A stretch of 64,000 nucleotides of DNA from positions 2,622,001 through 2,686,000 of the forward strand of contig NZ_CP040244.1 in assembly GCF_005517195.1 (NCBI RefSeq), in the 5' to 3' direction. The notes beneath the pieces were generated by a model that had not been told where the DNA came from, did no database searches, and was given only the letters and a program-made list of their open reading frames with translations. Shown here piece after piece: positions 1 to 15,040 of the stretch; within the stretch, counting starts at the first letter, position 1; each line of letters begins with the position of its first letter. This DNA comes from Streptomyces vilmorinianum (GTDB lineage Bacteria > Actinomycetota > Actinomycetes > Streptomycetales > Streptomycetaceae). Made by a program: the position numbers and the translations under genes.

Positions 1-172
1 TGACGAAGTAGTGCTGCGCCTGGATCACACACTGGTCTGACGAGAGCAGGCAGTCGTCGGCGTCAGCGAAGGTCGGATCCCAGACAGCTGGGGCCTCGGC
101 CGTGTAGTTCATGGGCAGCTCAGGGTGGTGCGCGCCGCAGCACGAGCAGGCGAATCCGAGATCACTGGTCAC
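1..172 (-). CDS. DUF2199 domain protein, N-terminal part (cut by window edge)
   Basis: The reverse strand reads open from a GTG at 172 through base 1, giving about 57 residues that start VTSDLGFACSCCGAHHPELP and later contain SSDQCVIQAQHYFV. The early C-x2-C pair followed by H-x2-LP, and the later CVI..HYFV segment, match the start of the DUF2199 family, whose function is unknown. The same frame stays open upstream to about 385, where it runs into a transposase relic. I place the start at GTG 172 because family members begin just before the CxxC. No strong ribosome site is visible. The 3' part lies outside the window, so intactness cannot be judged. Confidence 0.6.
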   Translation of the reverse strand, partial: MTSDLGFACSCCGAHHPELPMNYTAEAPAVWDPTFADADDCLLSSDQCVIQAQHYFV

Positions 173-235
173 GACGGGGAGCCTAGTGATCGGCTTCGGT
201 GCAACCGGCCGGCACCCACCTGTGGCCCGCCTTGC

Positions 236-385
236 TGCGCGGCGCCTAGGGTCCTGGAGATCGACATGGCGTCGCTCGGTCAACGTGGTGTGCGGCGGGT
301 CGTACCCGGGCCTGGGCTCTCCCGGCTGTGCCCGATGCCGACTGCCGCTGCGGTAGCCGGTCTGGACCTCCAGGAGATGCGCCAC
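236..385 (-). pseudogene. TnsB-like transposase fragment
   Basis: About 45-50 codons on the reverse strand read VAHLLEVQTGYRSGS, then PGEPRPGYDP and TTLTERR. This resembles an internal piece of the Mu/TnsB-type DDE transposases that accompany TnsA-like endonucleases in streptomycetes. Both the preceding N-terminal part and the catalytic core are missing, so it is a remnant. It lies directly downstream of the TnsA-like relic in the same orientation, the usual tnsA-tnsB order. The boundaries are approximate and the identification rests on remembered family sequence. Confidence 0.5.
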
Positions 386-456
386 CCCGATCCGTGCCCT
401 GGTCGGATCATGTTCTTGGAGATCTTCGGCCCCTTGATCGCTGGGCCCCTCAAGCA

Positions 457-3437
<2,981 letters not shown>

Positions 3438-3441
<4 letters not shown>

Positions 3442-4346
3442 CCAGTACCCGTAAGCACACCGCGCTCCCGAAGGCCCAGATCCTCATCGAGGCCCTGCCC
3501 TGGCTGACCCGCCACCACGGCAAGACCGTCGTCATCAAGTTCGGCGGCAACGCCATGATCGACGAGGAGCTCAAGGCCGCCTTCGCCCAGGACGTCGTCT
3601 TCCTGCGCCACGCCGGCCTCAAGCCGGTCGTCGTGCACGGCGGCGGCCCCCAGATCAGCGCCGCGCTCGACCAGGCCGGCCTGGTCAGCGAGTTCAAGGC
3701 CGGCCTCAGGGTCACCACCCCCGAGGCGATGGACGTCGTACGGATGGTCCTCGCCGGCCAGGTCCAGCGCGAGCTCGTCGGGCTGCTCAACCAGCACGGC
3801 CCGTTCGCCGTCGGCATGACCGGCGAGGACGCGCACACCATCACGGCCACCAAGCACCAGCCGGTCATCGCGGGCGAACAGGTCGACATCGGCCGGGTCG
3901 GCGAGATCACCGCGATCGACACCGGCGCCATCGAGGCGCTCCTGGAGGACGGCCGGATCCCGGTCATCTCCTCCATCGCCCGTTCCCAGGACGACGGACA
4001 TGTCTACAACGTCAATGCTGATACGGCGGCTGCGGCTCTCGCTGCGGCGCTGGACGCCGAGACCCTGATGGTCCTGACCGACGTCGAGGGCCTCTACGAG
4101 GACTGGCCGAACAGCGACGAGGTCATCAGCCGGCTCACCGCGAGCCAGCTGGAGAAGCTGCTGCCCGAGCTCTCCAGCGGAATGGTCCCCAAGATGGAGG
4201 GCTGTCTGCACGCCGTGCGGAACGGGGTCACCACGGCCCGCGTGATCGACGGCCGGGTGCAGCACTCGATCCTGCTGGAGATCTTCACCGACGAGGGCAT
4301 CGGCACGATGGTCGTGCCCGACGAGGAGACGGGGGAATCGTCATGA
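3438..4346 (+). CDS. argB: Acetylglutamate kinase
   Basis: ArgB phosphorylates N-acetylglutamate with ATP. In many bacteria it is the arginine-feedback step. The 302-residue product shows the amino-acid kinase motifs [10 protein letters not shown] (ATP phosphate binding), VVVHGGGPQ (substrate loop) and [15 protein letters not shown]. An N-terminal helix ([18 protein letters not shown]) matches the arginine-sensitive hexameric type. Start ATG 3438 overlaps the argJ stop (ATGA) and its own stop overlaps the argD ATG at 4343. It is the third gene of the five-gene operon. Confidence 0.97.
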
Positions 4347-5542
4347 CCAACGCGGAACTGACCCAGCGGTGGCAAGGCTCGCTGATGGACAACTACGGCA
4401 CGCCCCGGCTGTCCCTCGTCCGCGGCGAGGGCGTCAAGGTCTGGGACGCCGACGGCAAGGAGTACGTCGACTTCGTCGGCGGCATCGCCGTCAACGCGCT
4501 CGGCCACGCCCACCCGGCGATCGTCGAGGCCGTCTCGCGGCAGATCGCGTCCCTGGGCCATGTCTCCAACCTCTTCGTCGCCGAGCCGCCCGTGGCCCTC
4601 GCCGAGCGGCTGCTGCAGCTCTTCGGCCGCCCCGGCAAGGTCTTCTTCTGCAACTCCGGCGCCGAGGCCAACGAAGGCGCCTTCAAGATCGGCCGGCTGA
4701 CCGGCCGGACCCACATGGTCGCCACCCAGGGCGGCTTCCACGGCCGGACCATGGGCGCGCTCGCGCTGACCGGCCAGCCCGGCAAGCAGACCCCGTTCCT
4801 GCCGCTGCCCGGCGACGTCACGCATGTCCCGTACGGAGACGTCGAGGCCCTGCGCGCCGCGGTCACCGAGGAGACGGCTCTCGTGATCATCGAGCCGATC
4901 CAGGGCGAGAACGGCGTCGTCGTCCCGCCCGTCGGCTACCTCCAGGCCGCCCGCGAGATCACCCGCGCCACCGGCACCCTCCTCGTCCTCGACGAGGTCC
5001 AGACGGGCATCGGGCGGACCGGGCACTGGTTCGAGCACCAGGGGCACCAGGGGGTGGACCCCGACATCGTCACCCTCGCCAAGGGCCTCGGCGGCGGCCT
5101 GCCGCTCGGCGCGACCGTCGCCTTCGGCGCGGCGGCCGAGCTGTTCAAGCCCGGACACCACGGCACCACCTTCGGCGGGAACCCGGTCGCCTGCGCCGCC
5201 GGACTGGCCGTCCTCGACACCCTCGGCACCGGCGGAACCCTCGACGAGGTCAAGCGGCTCGGCGAGAAGCTGCGCGCCGGAATCGAGGGTCTGCGGCACC
5301 CGCTGGTCTCCCATGTCCGTGGGGCGGGCCTCCTGCTGGGTATCGTGCTCACCGAGTCCCTCGCACCCCAGGTGCAGCAGGCGGCTCAGGACGCCGGTCT
5401 CCTGGTGAACGCGCCCGCCCCCGATGTCGTACGGCTCATGCCGGCACTGATCATCACCGACGCGGAGGTGGACGCATTCCTGGCAGCGCTGCCCGGTGTC
5501 CTCGACGAAGCGGTGAACGGGGAAGGACGAACCGGAGAATGA
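4343..5542 (+). CDS. argD: Acetylornithine aminotransferase
   Basis: ArgD is a PLP-dependent class-III aminotransferase that converts N-acetylglutamate semialdehyde to N-acetylornithine. The 399-residue product shows [14 protein letters not shown] (about 106-119), the cofactor-binding [14 protein letters not shown], and Lys247 in [13 protein letters not shown] as the Schiff-base lysine. ATG 4343 overlaps the argB stop. argR follows after seven bases, so repressor and enzymes are probably co-transcribed. Confidence 0.96.
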   Translation: MTNAELTQRWQGSLMDNYGTPRLSLVRGEGVKVWDADGKEYVDFVGGIAVNALGHAHPAIVEAVSRQIASLGHVSNLFVAEPPVALAERLLQLFGRPGKVFFCNSGAEANEGAFKIGRLTGRTHMVATQGGFHGRTMGALALTGQPGKQTPFLPLPGDVTHVPYGDVEALRAAVTEETALVIIEPIQGENGVVVPPVGYLQAAREITRATGTLLVLDEVQTGIGRTGHWFEHQGHQGVDPDIVTLAKGLGGGLPLGATVAFGAAAELFKPGHHGTTFGGNPVACAAGLAVLDTLGTGGTLDEVKRLGEKLRAGIEGLRHPLVSHVRGAGLLLGIVLTESLAPQVQQAAQDAGLLVNAPAPDVVRLMPALIITDAEVDAFLAALPGVLDEAVNGEGRTGE

Positions 5543-5549
5543 GACGACG

Positions 5550-6086
5550 ATGACCGACGCGCAGGAAACCGAGCACGGCGGGCCGTCCGTTCCGCAGACC
5601 CGTACCGCACGCCACCGCAGGATCGTCGACATCCTCAACCGGCAGCCGGTGCGCTCACAGAGCCAGCTGGCCAAGCTCCTCGCGGACGACGGGCTGAGCG
5701 TCACCCAGGCGACGCTCTCCCGCGACCTCGACGAGCTCGGCGCGGTGAAGATCCGCAACACGGGCGGCGAGCTGATCTACGCGGTGCCCAGCGAGGGCGG
5801 ATTCCGCACCCCGCAGGCGCCGCTCGGCGAGTCCGCCAAGGAGGAGCGCATGCGGCGCCTCTCCGGCGAACTGCTGATCTCCGCCGAGGCCTCGGCCAAC
5901 CTGGTGGTCCTGCGGACCCCGCCGGGAGCGGCCCAGTTCCTCGCGTCGGCCATCGACCAGGCCGAACTCCAGGCGATCCTCGGCACGATCGCGGGTGACG
6001 ACACACTGCTGCTGATCTCCCGCGACCCGGCCGGCGGCCAGGCGCTCGCCGACCACCTGCTGCGGCTCGCCCAGAACGACCGCTAG
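5550..6086 (+). CDS. argR: Arginine repressor
   Basis: ArgR is the hexameric arginine-sensing repressor of the arg genes. The 178-residue protein has an N-terminal winged helix-turn-helix (about 22-90; [20 protein letters not shown] then [12 protein letters not shown]) and a C-terminal oligomerisation/arginine domain with [15 protein letters not shown]. It is 20 or so residues longer than the enterobacterial protein because of an N-terminal tail, common in actinobacteria. It ends the argCJBDR operon and its stop overlaps the convergent L,D-transpeptidase gene by four bases. Its targets here should include the argC and argG promoters. Confidence 0.95.
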   Translation: MTDAQETEHGGPSVPQTRTARHRRIVDILNRQPVRSQSQLAKLLADDGLSVTQATLSRDLDELGAVKIRNTGGELIYAVPSEGGFRTPQAPLGESAKEERMRRLSGELLISAEASANLVVLRTPPGAAQFLASAIDQAELQAILGTIAGDDTLLLISRDPAGGQALADHLLRLAQNDR

Positions 6087-6766
6087 CGGGGCTCGTACCG
6101 GCTGATCGCCGTCGGTCCGCTCCGCGTGCCGATGGCGATCCGCGGGTGGCGCGCCGGATCCGCCCAGTCGAGGATCCGGCGCATGGCACCGGCCGGTACG
6201 GACACACAACCGGCCGTCGCCCCACGCCCGTTGACGTGCAGAAAGATCCCGGCGCCGCGCCCGCGCACGGGCCGGTCGTAGTTGAAGCCGATGACGAGGG
6301 CGTGCGCGTACTGCTTCCCGTACGAGACGAGACGCTCGGCCTCGGCGGCCCGGCAGTCGCGCGGGAGGTCCTCGACCCAGCGGTTGTAGGCGCGGGAGTC
6401 GTTGTCCTGACACCACCAGGACCGGTCGGTCACGCGGACATAGCGGTAGGCTGTCCCGCCGGGCGCCTTCTTGATCCCGAACGCGTACGGGAGCGAGTAC
6501 AGCCCCGTCGGCGTGGTGTTCGTCCCCTGCCGGCGCCGGTGCCCCTCCACCAGGCCCTTGGCCCCGAAGCGGGCGGGGGCCGAGCCTGCCTTCACCCACC
6601 GCCCGCCCCGCCGGTCCCACCAGGTGACGGTCCCGGTCGTGGACTTCGCGGTGGCCGCCTCGGCGGTGATCAGCTGGGATCCCGGGGCAGGAGCACGGGC
6701 AGCGGCGGGGGCGGGAGCGGCCGCGAGGGAGGCGAGGACGGCCCCGAGGGCGAGAACGGTGCGCAT
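6083..6766 (-). CDS. L,D-transpeptidase family protein (YkuD fold), secreted
   Basis: A 227-residue protein with a signal peptide ([20 protein letters not shown], cleavage near residue 24). Its C-terminal catalytic motif is [15 protein letters not shown] with His177 and nucleophile Cys187, the H-x-N-G-x6-C-x-S signature of YkuD-type L,D-transpeptidases. Such enzymes make or edit 3-3 peptidoglycan crosslinks outside the membrane. The segment [12 protein letters not shown] is typical of the subfamily in actinobacteria. The gene converges on argR with a four-base overlap, so the two transcripts read into each other. Substrate specificity cannot be read from the sequence. Confidence 0.85.
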   Translation of the reverse strand: MRTVLALGAVLASLAAAPAPAAARAPAPGSQLITAEAATAKSTTGTVTWWDRRGGRWVKAGSAPARFGAKGLVEGHRRRQGTNTTPTGLYSLPYAFGIKKAPGGTAYRYVRVTDRSWWCQDNDSRAYNRWVEDLPRDCRAAEAERLVSYGKQYAHALVIGFNYDRPVRGRGAGIFLHVNGRGATAGCVSVPAGAMRRILDWADPARHPRIAIGTRSGPTAISRYEPR

Positions 6767-6803
6767 GGCGCGACGCTAGGCGCGCCATCGAGCCGTCGCC
6801 AGG

Positions 6804-7375
6804 TCAGTGACCCGTGCGGGGGAGCGGCGGCAGCGGGAGCGGCACCCCCGGCAGCCCGTCGATGCTCGACGCGATGTGCTCCTTCTTCGCGAAGTACGCG
6901 CTCAGCGACTCGTCGTCCTCGCGCGCGAACCGCTTCCCGTGCAGATCGCGGTCCTCGTCGTACGTCATGAACGGCACGGCGTACCCGCAGGTGTCCCGGA
7001 CCAGTTCGGCGGTGACCACGACGATCGCGCGCAGCCCGTGTTGGGTGACGTCGATCGAGGGGAAGTGCGCCATGAGCCCGTCCCACCGCGGATCGTCGCG
7101 GAACACGGGCTCGCCCCGCCCGTGGACGCGGACGATGTTCGGCGGCCCCTGGAAGGCGCACCACATGAGGGTGATGCGGCCGTTCTCCCGCAGATGCGCG
7201 ATCGTCTCGGCGTTGCTGCCCGCGAAGTCGAGGTAGGCGACGGTCAGTTCGTCGATGACGGCGAAGGAGCCGGTCAGTCCTTTGGGGGAGAGGTTGATGG
7301 TGCCCTCGCCGCCGAGCGGCGCGGTCGCGGTGAAGAACATCGGTTGGGCCTCGATGAAGGCGCGGAGTCGTCCGT

Positions 7376-7400
<25 letters not shown>
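6804..7400 (-). CDS. Pyridoxamine 5'-phosphate oxidase-fold protein
   Basis: A 198-residue member of the PNPOx-like flavin/F420-binding split-barrel family: FFTATAPLGGEGTINLSPKG, ELTVAYLDFAGSNAETIAHL and GRITLMWCAFQGPPNIVRVH are characteristic. The substrate is unknown. Its start lies inside the last 25 bases of the lasso exporter gene, in another frame, so translation is probably coupled. That makes a role in lasso peptide maturation possible. It may equally be an older neighbour of the L,D-transpeptidase that happened to be next to the insertion point. Confidence 0.8.
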
Positions 7401-9172
<1,772 letters not shown>

Positions 9173-9184
9173 GGGGAACGGCTC

Positions 9185-9571
9185 TCAGGGAACGGTGAAG
9201 AAGGTCTGGAAGTAGCCGGGCGGATGCGGTTCGCCGACGGCCCTGCCCTCCGCCTCGACCCAGGCGTGCGCGCCGAACGGCGGGAGGGTGCGCACCCCCA
9301 CGCACCAGGTCGGCCACGCACCGCCGAGGCGGCACAGCAGCACCGTGGCCAGCGACAGCGGCAGACAGGCCTCGGGCCTGCCGCAGGCCGGACTCACCGC
9401 GGTGACGGCCTCCCTGGCCGCCCTGGCGTCGGCGTACCCGGCCGGACGGGCGCCCCGGCTCACCCGGACGAGCACCGCGCGGATGCGGCCGGGTGGCCGG
9501 CGGGCCAGCAGCCGGGCGAGCGCGACCACCCCGTGGACCTGGGCGCGCCGCCACGGACCGGAGACGTTCAT
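9185..9571 (-). CDS. Lasso peptide biosynthesis B2 protein (leader peptidase)
   Basis: A 128-residue transglutaminase-like cysteine protease that removes the leader peptide during lasso maturation. Catalytic Cys69 lies in GRPEACLPLSLA and His102 in FGAHAWVEAEG, followed by GEPHPPGYF near the acidic third residue, as in actinobacterial stand-alone B2 proteins. The B1 domain is encoded by a separate gene just upstream, with a four-base stop/start overlap at 9568-9571. Length and motif spacing are normal, so it should be active. Confidence 0.9.
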   Translation of the reverse strand: MNVSGPWRRAQVHGVVALARLLARRPPGRIRAVLVRVSRGARPAGYADARAAREAVTAVSPACGRPEACLPLSLATVLLCRLGGAWPTWCVGVRTLPPFGAHAWVEAEGRAVGEPHPPGYFQTFFTVP

Positions 9572-9867
9572 GGACGGCTCCCCTCCCGTTCCTCCCGTTC
9601 CTCCTGTTCCTCCCGTACCAGCAGGCCCGAGGCGAAGAGGGCGGTGAGCAGCTCCTGCACGTCGTGGTGGGCGCTGTCGTCGTCGATGGCGTACTCGGCG
9701 GTCAGTTCCCGTACGGCCTGCTCCGCCGTCCGCCCGTCGAGCAGGGCGCGCAGCACCTGAGCTCCTGTGGGGTTCAGCTGCCAGTAGGTTCCCTGTCGCT
9801 CGTCGAGCAGCGCGAGACCGTAGTCGGTCTGCGCGAAGGACACGCCGCTGCGCAGTCGTGGCGTCAT
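9568..9867 (-). CDS. Lasso peptide B1 protein (PqqD-like leader recognition element)
   Basis: A 99-residue PqqD-fold RRE protein, the subunit that binds the precursor leader and presents it to B2. It starts MTPRLRSGVSFAQTDYGLAL and continues DERQGTYWQLNPTGAQVLRA. The LLDGRTAEQAVREL helix and the C-terminal DVQELLTALFASGLL are typical. An unusual tail of alternating Glu and Arg (REEQEEREEREGSRP) follows. ATG 9867 overlaps the end of the cyclase gene and the stop overlaps B2, so C, B1 and B2 are coupled. Confidence 0.9.
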   Translation of the reverse strand: MTPRLRSGVSFAQTDYGLALLDERQGTYWQLNPTGAQVLRALLDGRTAEQAVRELTAEYAIDDDSAHHDVQELLTALFASGLLVREEQEEREEREGSRP

Positions 9868-11732
9868 GGTCGTGCTCCCACCGTGGTCGGGTGCGCGGCG
9901 GCCCGCTCCCAGGTGCGCAGCCAGGTCTCGCAGGCCACGGCCTGGTACAGGGCGTCGTGCAGGTCGTACGGCTGATGCTGGAGCGGGCCGCCGCAGATAC
10001 GGCGCATTGCGGCCTCGTCCAGGAGACCGAGCCGGCCGAGCCGGGAGCCCTCGAACAGGGCGAGGAGCTCCGCGCGGTTCGCCCGCAGCGCCGCGTCCAG
10101 ATCGCAGAGCCCGCCGGACTTGGCCGGCCGGTGCAGCCCGGCCTCGGGCACGATGCCGCGCATCGCCGCCTGGAGCAGGGGTTTGTACGTCCACGGCTGC
10201 CGCTTGTCCTCCGGACGCACCGACAGCGCGGCCTCGACGACCCGGTCGTCGAAGTAGGGGGCGGACAGGGTGAGCCCGAGACGTGCGGCGGGCCCGCTGA
10301 TGAGCCGGACCGCGCGGGCCGCCTCCCCCAGGCCGTCGAGGTCGTCGTGCAGGCCGGGGACCGCGGCCAGGGGCCGCGCGGTGGCGGCCTCGGCCCGGAT
10401 CAGCTCCCGTACCGCGTCGGCCGCCTCGGCCGTGACCCAGGGGGCGAGGCGCGGCGTGGGGCCCCAGTCGAGCTGCGGCACGGGCTGGGGCGGAGGGGGA
10501 GTGGTGAGCCGGTCCGCGGCCCCGCGCAGCCAGCTGCCGTACGGGGGAAGGGCACGAAGCTGCCTGAGCGTCTCGGCGCGCGGCCACCCGTACTGCGCGG
10601 CGAGGCCGCGCAGCAGCCGCAGGCCCGCCGCGGGGCGGCGGTACAGCAGCGTCCGGACGTGGAGGGGGGCGCTGCTCAGCAGTTCGTCGCCTCCGTAGCC
10701 GGTGAGGTGGCAGGGGGAGCCGCGGGCGACGGCCGGGCGGACGATGGCGAGCCAGCGCGCGTGGTCGGCGATGCCGCCGCACGGCTCGTCCATCGGCTCG
10801 TCGAGCGGCGGTGTGAGGGCGAGCAGCCCCTGGTAGATCCCCGGCATGTCCTCGGCCGGGACGATGTGATGCTCGACGCGCCTCAGCGCGGCGGCCGTGA
10901 TGCCCGCCCACCGGACGTCCTCGTCCAGCGGGTCCTCGCTCGCGGCGGTGCAGGCGACGACCTCGGTGTCGCCGCGCGCCGCGAGCGCGCACAGCGAGGT
11001 CGAGTCGAGCCCGCTCAGATCGCTGCTGATCAGGGCGCGCCCGCCGGTCCGGGCCTCCACGGCCTCCGCCAGGGCCGCGCGCAGCGCCACGGCTCCCTCG
11101 GCCAGCGGCACCTCGGGCTCGGGCGGCCGCCACCGGCGCAGCTGCCGCGGTGTCCCTTCGGCGTCCAGCAGCAGACAGCTGTCCGCCGGTACGAGACGCA
11201 CACCGCTCCACACGGGCCGCGCCGTGACCGGGTGGAGCTGCGGCGGGTCGAGGAGCAGGACGGCCAGTCGCCGTTCGTCGGGGCCGCTGTGGGCCAGGAG
11301 CGCGAGGACGTCGGCCCGGTCGGAGGCCACCGTGACGCCGTCGATGTCGGCGCGGTAGACGCGCCGGAGGCCCGACACCGTGCCCTGGACGCGTACCCGC
11401 CCGTCGACGGAGGCGATCAGATGGAAGCTGCCGGGTGTGGCGCGCGCGAAGGTGTCGGCGTCGGTGACCGTACGCAGAGCCGCGGCGGCCTCGTCGAGCC
11501 GCCGCGATCCGGCCGTGTGCTCTCCGGCCAGCGCGAGCGCGTTTCTCCCCGCATGTCCGGCCGTCAGGGCACCCCGGTCCCATCGGCCGACGATCCAGGG
11601 CCGCCCGGACGGATGAAGGACGGTCCGCGGCGCGTACGCACGCAGTGCCGAGGCCGCCGGGGCGGCTGACGGGCTGTCCGGGAGGACGGCGAACCAGGAG
11701 GGGACGAGAGCGAGTTGGGAGGGGTCGGGCAC
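9864..11732 (-). CDS. Lasso cyclase (asparagine synthetase-like C protein)
   Basis: The 622-residue enzyme adenylates the side-chain carboxylate of the core Asp/Glu and closes the macrolactam with the new N-terminal amine. An N-terminal glutaminase-like domain (about 1-200) lacks the nucleophilic Cys2, as expected for lasso cyclases. The synthetase domain carries the ATP PP-motif SSDLSGLDSTS (Ser-Gly-Leu-Asp-Ser at 240-244), the LTGYGGDELL segment and later APYFDDRVVEAAL. It is separated from the precursor gene by about 100 bases holding a stable hairpin and overlaps B1 by four bases. Confidence 0.92.
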   Translation of the reverse strand: MPDPSQLALVPSWFAVLPDSPSAAPAASALRAYAPRTVLHPSGRPWIVGRWDRGALTAGHAGRNALALAGEHTAGSRRLDEAAAALRTVTDADTFARATPGSFHLIASVDGRVRVQGTVSGLRRVYRADIDGVTVASDRADVLALLAHSGPDERRLAVLLLDPPQLHPVTARPVWSGVRLVPADSCLLLDAEGTPRQLRRWRPPEPEVPLAEGAVALRAALAEAVEARTGGRALISSDLSGLDSTSLCALAARGDTEVVACTAASEDPLDEDVRWAGITAAALRRVEHHIVPAEDMPGIYQGLLALTPPLDEPMDEPCGGIADHARWLAIVRPAVARGSPCHLTGYGGDELLSSAPLHVRTLLYRRPAAGLRLLRGLAAQYGWPRAETLRQLRALPPYGSWLRGAADRLTTPPPPQPVPQLDWGPTPRLAPWVTAEAADAVRELIRAEAATARPLAAVPGLHDDLDGLGEAARAVRLISGPAARLGLTLSAPYFDDRVVEAALSVRPEDKRQPWTYKPLLQAAMRGIVPEAGLHRPAKSGGLCDLDAALRANRAELLALFEGSRLGRLGLLDEAAMRRICGGPLQHQPYDLHDALYQAVACETWLRTWERAAAHPTTVGARP

Positions 11733-11770
11733 GGTCGCACCACCTTTCCCGTGGCGCCCGTCGGTTCAGG

Positions 11771-11805
11771 ACCCGGTGGCGGGCGCTCGGCGCCCGTCAT
11801 CGGGT
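11771..11805 (-). terminator. Hairpin between precursor and cyclase genes (attenuator candidate)
   Basis: Bases 11771-11786 pair with 11790-11805 around a 3-base loop. The inner CGGGCGC/GCGCCCG arm (11780-11786, 11790-11796) is perfect. In the reverse-strand RNA two C-A mismatches (at 11779/11797 and 11776/11800) interrupt the stem, leaving 14 Watson-Crick pairs. It lies 25 bases after the precursor stop. Such hairpins can let more precursor mRNA than enzyme mRNA accumulate. There is no T-run, so it may slow RNA decay rather than terminate. Confidence 0.55.
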
Positions 11806-11829
11806 CACAGCGCTGTTCCCTTCACAGCG

Positions 11830-11946
11830 TCACAGCAGGTTGCCCTTGAACAGGATGTCGGGCGGTCCCTTGCCCTTACGGAAATGCCCGGTCTCCTTAC
11901 GGAAGGAGCCGACCCGGATCAGGGTGGGACGCTCGTAGGCACGCAT
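11830..11946 (-). CDS. Lasso peptide precursor (A gene), 38 residues
   Basis: Reading leftwards from ATG 11946, preceded by GGAGG, gives 38 codons ending in TGA. The leader has Y4-x2-P7-x-L9-x3-G13, the exact YxxPxLxxxG motif bound by B1 proteins, and ends KETG with Thr19 at the usual -2 position. Cleavage after Gly20 gives the 18-residue core HFRKGKGPPDILFKGNLL. The core is basic (His, Arg, four Lys) and its only acidic residue is Asp30, which is core residue 10; a ring from His1 would hold 10 residues. If cleavage were one residue later, Phe would be first and the ring would be 9. The adjacent C, B1, B2 and D genes support the assignment. Confidence 0.9.
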   Translation of the reverse strand: MRAYERPTLIRVGSFRKETGHFRKGKGPPDILFKGNLL

Positions 11947-12100
11947 GGGTACACCTCCCCTCACTCCCAGAGCGGACGGCGACGATCACGCGGCGGCCGC
12001 ACGACGGACCGCCGGCGGATCGCCTCCTGGGAACACGGTGCGGATCAAGCCCCCGCAAGGTCTCGGTCGGAACTCGGGACCATCAGGTGAGTCCGGACCG

Positions 12101-12129
12101 GTTACACGCTCAATTGTTCAGCGTTTCAA
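12101..12129 (-). promoter_or_regulatory. Candidate promoter of the lasso operon
   Basis: On the reverse strand TTGAAA (12129-12124), a 17-base spacer and TGTAAC (12106-12101) make a plausible promoter about 150 bases upstream of the precursor ATG. The spacer and its edges contain an inverted repeat, ACGCT...AGCGT, around GAACAATTG, which is a possible operator. No regulator gene lies in the cluster. The 11947-12301 gap otherwise holds only the argG promoter and no convincing reading frame. Confidence 0.4.
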
Positions 12130-12236
12130 CCCACTTGGTCGCGCGATATGAGCGGTTTGTGCGCTTCTCAGCCTACCCGATCCGGCGGGAGGTATGTGTG
12201 GATCTTCCGGGGCGAGGGGGCGCCCCCGGGGGTCGA

Positions 12237-12265
12237 TTGACAAAACATACGGTGCACTGCATAGT
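12237..12265 (+). promoter_or_regulatory. argG promoter with candidate ArgR operator
   Basis: TTGACA (12237-12242), 17 bases, CATAGT (12260-12265), ending 36 bases before the argG start. The overlapping TGCACTGCATAGTTATACCCAT resembles the argC promoter region (GCATA/TATAG elements), consistent with shared ArgR repression. The -35 is a perfect consensus match. ArgR binding is inferred from similarity between the two arg promoters in this window. Confidence 0.6.
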
Positions 12266-12301
12266 TATACCCATCAGTGCTTGCAAGGTAAGGAGAAACC
12301 C

Positions 12302-13498
12302 GTGGCCGAGCGCGTCGTACTCGCCTACTCGGGCGGTCTGGACACCTCCGTCGCCATCGGCTGGATCGCCGAGGAGACGGGCGCCGAGGTCATCGCCGTC
12401 GCGGTGGACGTCGGTCAGGGCGGCGAGGACCTGGACGTCATCCGCAAGCGCGCGCTCGCCTGCGGTGCGGTCGAGGCCGAGGTCGCGGACGCCAAGGACG
12501 AGTTCGCCGACGAGTACTGCCTCCCGGCGATCAAGGCCAACGCCCTCTACATGGACCGCTATCCGCTGGTCTCGGCGCTCTCCCGGCCGACCATCGTCAA
12601 GCACCTCGTCGCCGCCGCCGAGAAGCACGGTGCCGGGATCGTCGCCCACGGCTGCACCGGCAAGGGCAACGACCAGGTGCGGTTCGAGGCCGGTATCCAG
12701 GCGCTCGGCCCTGACCTGAAGTGCATCGCCCCGGTCCGCGACTACGCTATGACCCGGGACAAGGCCATCGCCTTCGCCGAGAAGGCGAACCTGCCGATCG
12801 CGACCACCAAGAAGTCCCCGTACTCCATCGACCAGAACGTCTTCGGCCGCGCCGTCGAGACCGGATTCCTCGAGGACATCTGGAACGCGCCGATCGAGGA
12901 CATCTACGAGTACACCCAGAACCCCGCCGTCCCGCGCGAGGCCGACGAGGTCGTCATCTCCTTCAAGGAGGGCGTCCCGGTCGCCGTCGACGGCAGGCCC
13001 GTCACCGTCCTCCAGGCGATCCAGCAGCTCAACGAGCGCGCCGGCGCCCAGGGCATCGGCCGGATCGACATGGTCGAGGACCGGCTCGTGGGCATCAAGT
13101 CCCGTGAGGTGTACGAGGCTCCGGGCGCGATCGCCCTGATCACCGCCCACCAGGAGCTGGAGAACGTCACCGTCGAGCGTGAACTGGCCCGCTACAAGCG
13201 GCAGGTCGAGCAGCGCTGGGGCGAGATGGTCTACGACGGCCTGTGGTTCTCCCCGCTCAAGCGCGCCCTGGACGGCTTCATCAACGAGGCCAACCAGCAC
13301 GTCACCGGCGACATCCGGATGACCCTGCACGGCGGCCGCGCCGTCGTCACCGGCCGGAGGTCCGAGGAGTCGCTGTACGACTTCAACCTCGCCACCTACG
13401 ACTCGGGCGACACGTTCGACCAGTCCAAGGCGCAGGGCTTCATCGACATCTTCGCGCTGTCGGCGAAGATCGCCGCACGGCGTGATCTGCGGGCGTAG
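12302..13498 (+). CDS. argG: Argininosuccinate synthase
   Basis: ArgG condenses citrulline and aspartate with ATP to argininosuccinate. The 398-residue product begins [20 protein letters not shown] with the PP-loop SGGLDTS, and carries [13 protein letters not shown] and [12 protein letters not shown], all typical. GTG 12302 is chosen because AAGGAGAA precedes it and it gives the family's usual N-terminus. It is separated from argCJBDR by the inserted minus-strand block, so it has its own promoter. argH follows after a 103-base gap with a strong hairpin. Confidence 0.97.
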   Translation: MAERVVLAYSGGLDTSVAIGWIAEETGAEVIAVAVDVGQGGEDLDVIRKRALACGAVEAEVADAKDEFADEYCLPAIKANALYMDRYPLVSALSRPTIVKHLVAAAEKHGAGIVAHGCTGKGNDQVRFEAGIQALGPDLKCIAPVRDYAMTRDKAIAFAEKANLPIATTKKSPYSIDQNVFGRAVETGFLEDIWNAPIEDIYEYTQNPAVPREADEVVISFKEGVPVAVDGRPVTVLQAIQQLNERAGAQGIGRIDMVEDRLVGIKSREVYEAPGAIALITAHQELENVTVERELARYKRQVEQRWGEMVYDGLWFSPLKRALDGFINEANQHVTGDIRMTLHGGRAVVTGRRSEESLYDFNLATYDSGDTFDQSKAQGFIDIFALSAKIAARRDLRA

Positions 13499-13535
13499 CC
13501 CGACGTGACCTCGCGTAAGTACGACTCGTTCCACA

Positions 13536-13570
13536 GCCGCCTCCCCGATCCTCCGCGGCGGGGAGGCGGC
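13536..13570 (+). terminator. Strong hairpin between argG and argH
   Basis: GCCGCCTCCCCG (13536-13547) and CGGGGAGGCGGC (13559-13570) form a perfect 12-bp stem with an 11-base loop. It lies 38 bases after the argG stop and 32 before argH. There is no U-run; it could act as a partial terminator or processing site that sets the argG:argH ratio. Confidence 0.6.
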
Positions 13571-13589
13571 GGTATATCCACCCTCTTGA

Positions 13590-15029
<1,440 letters not shown>

Positions 15030-15040
15030 ACACCGCAGAG

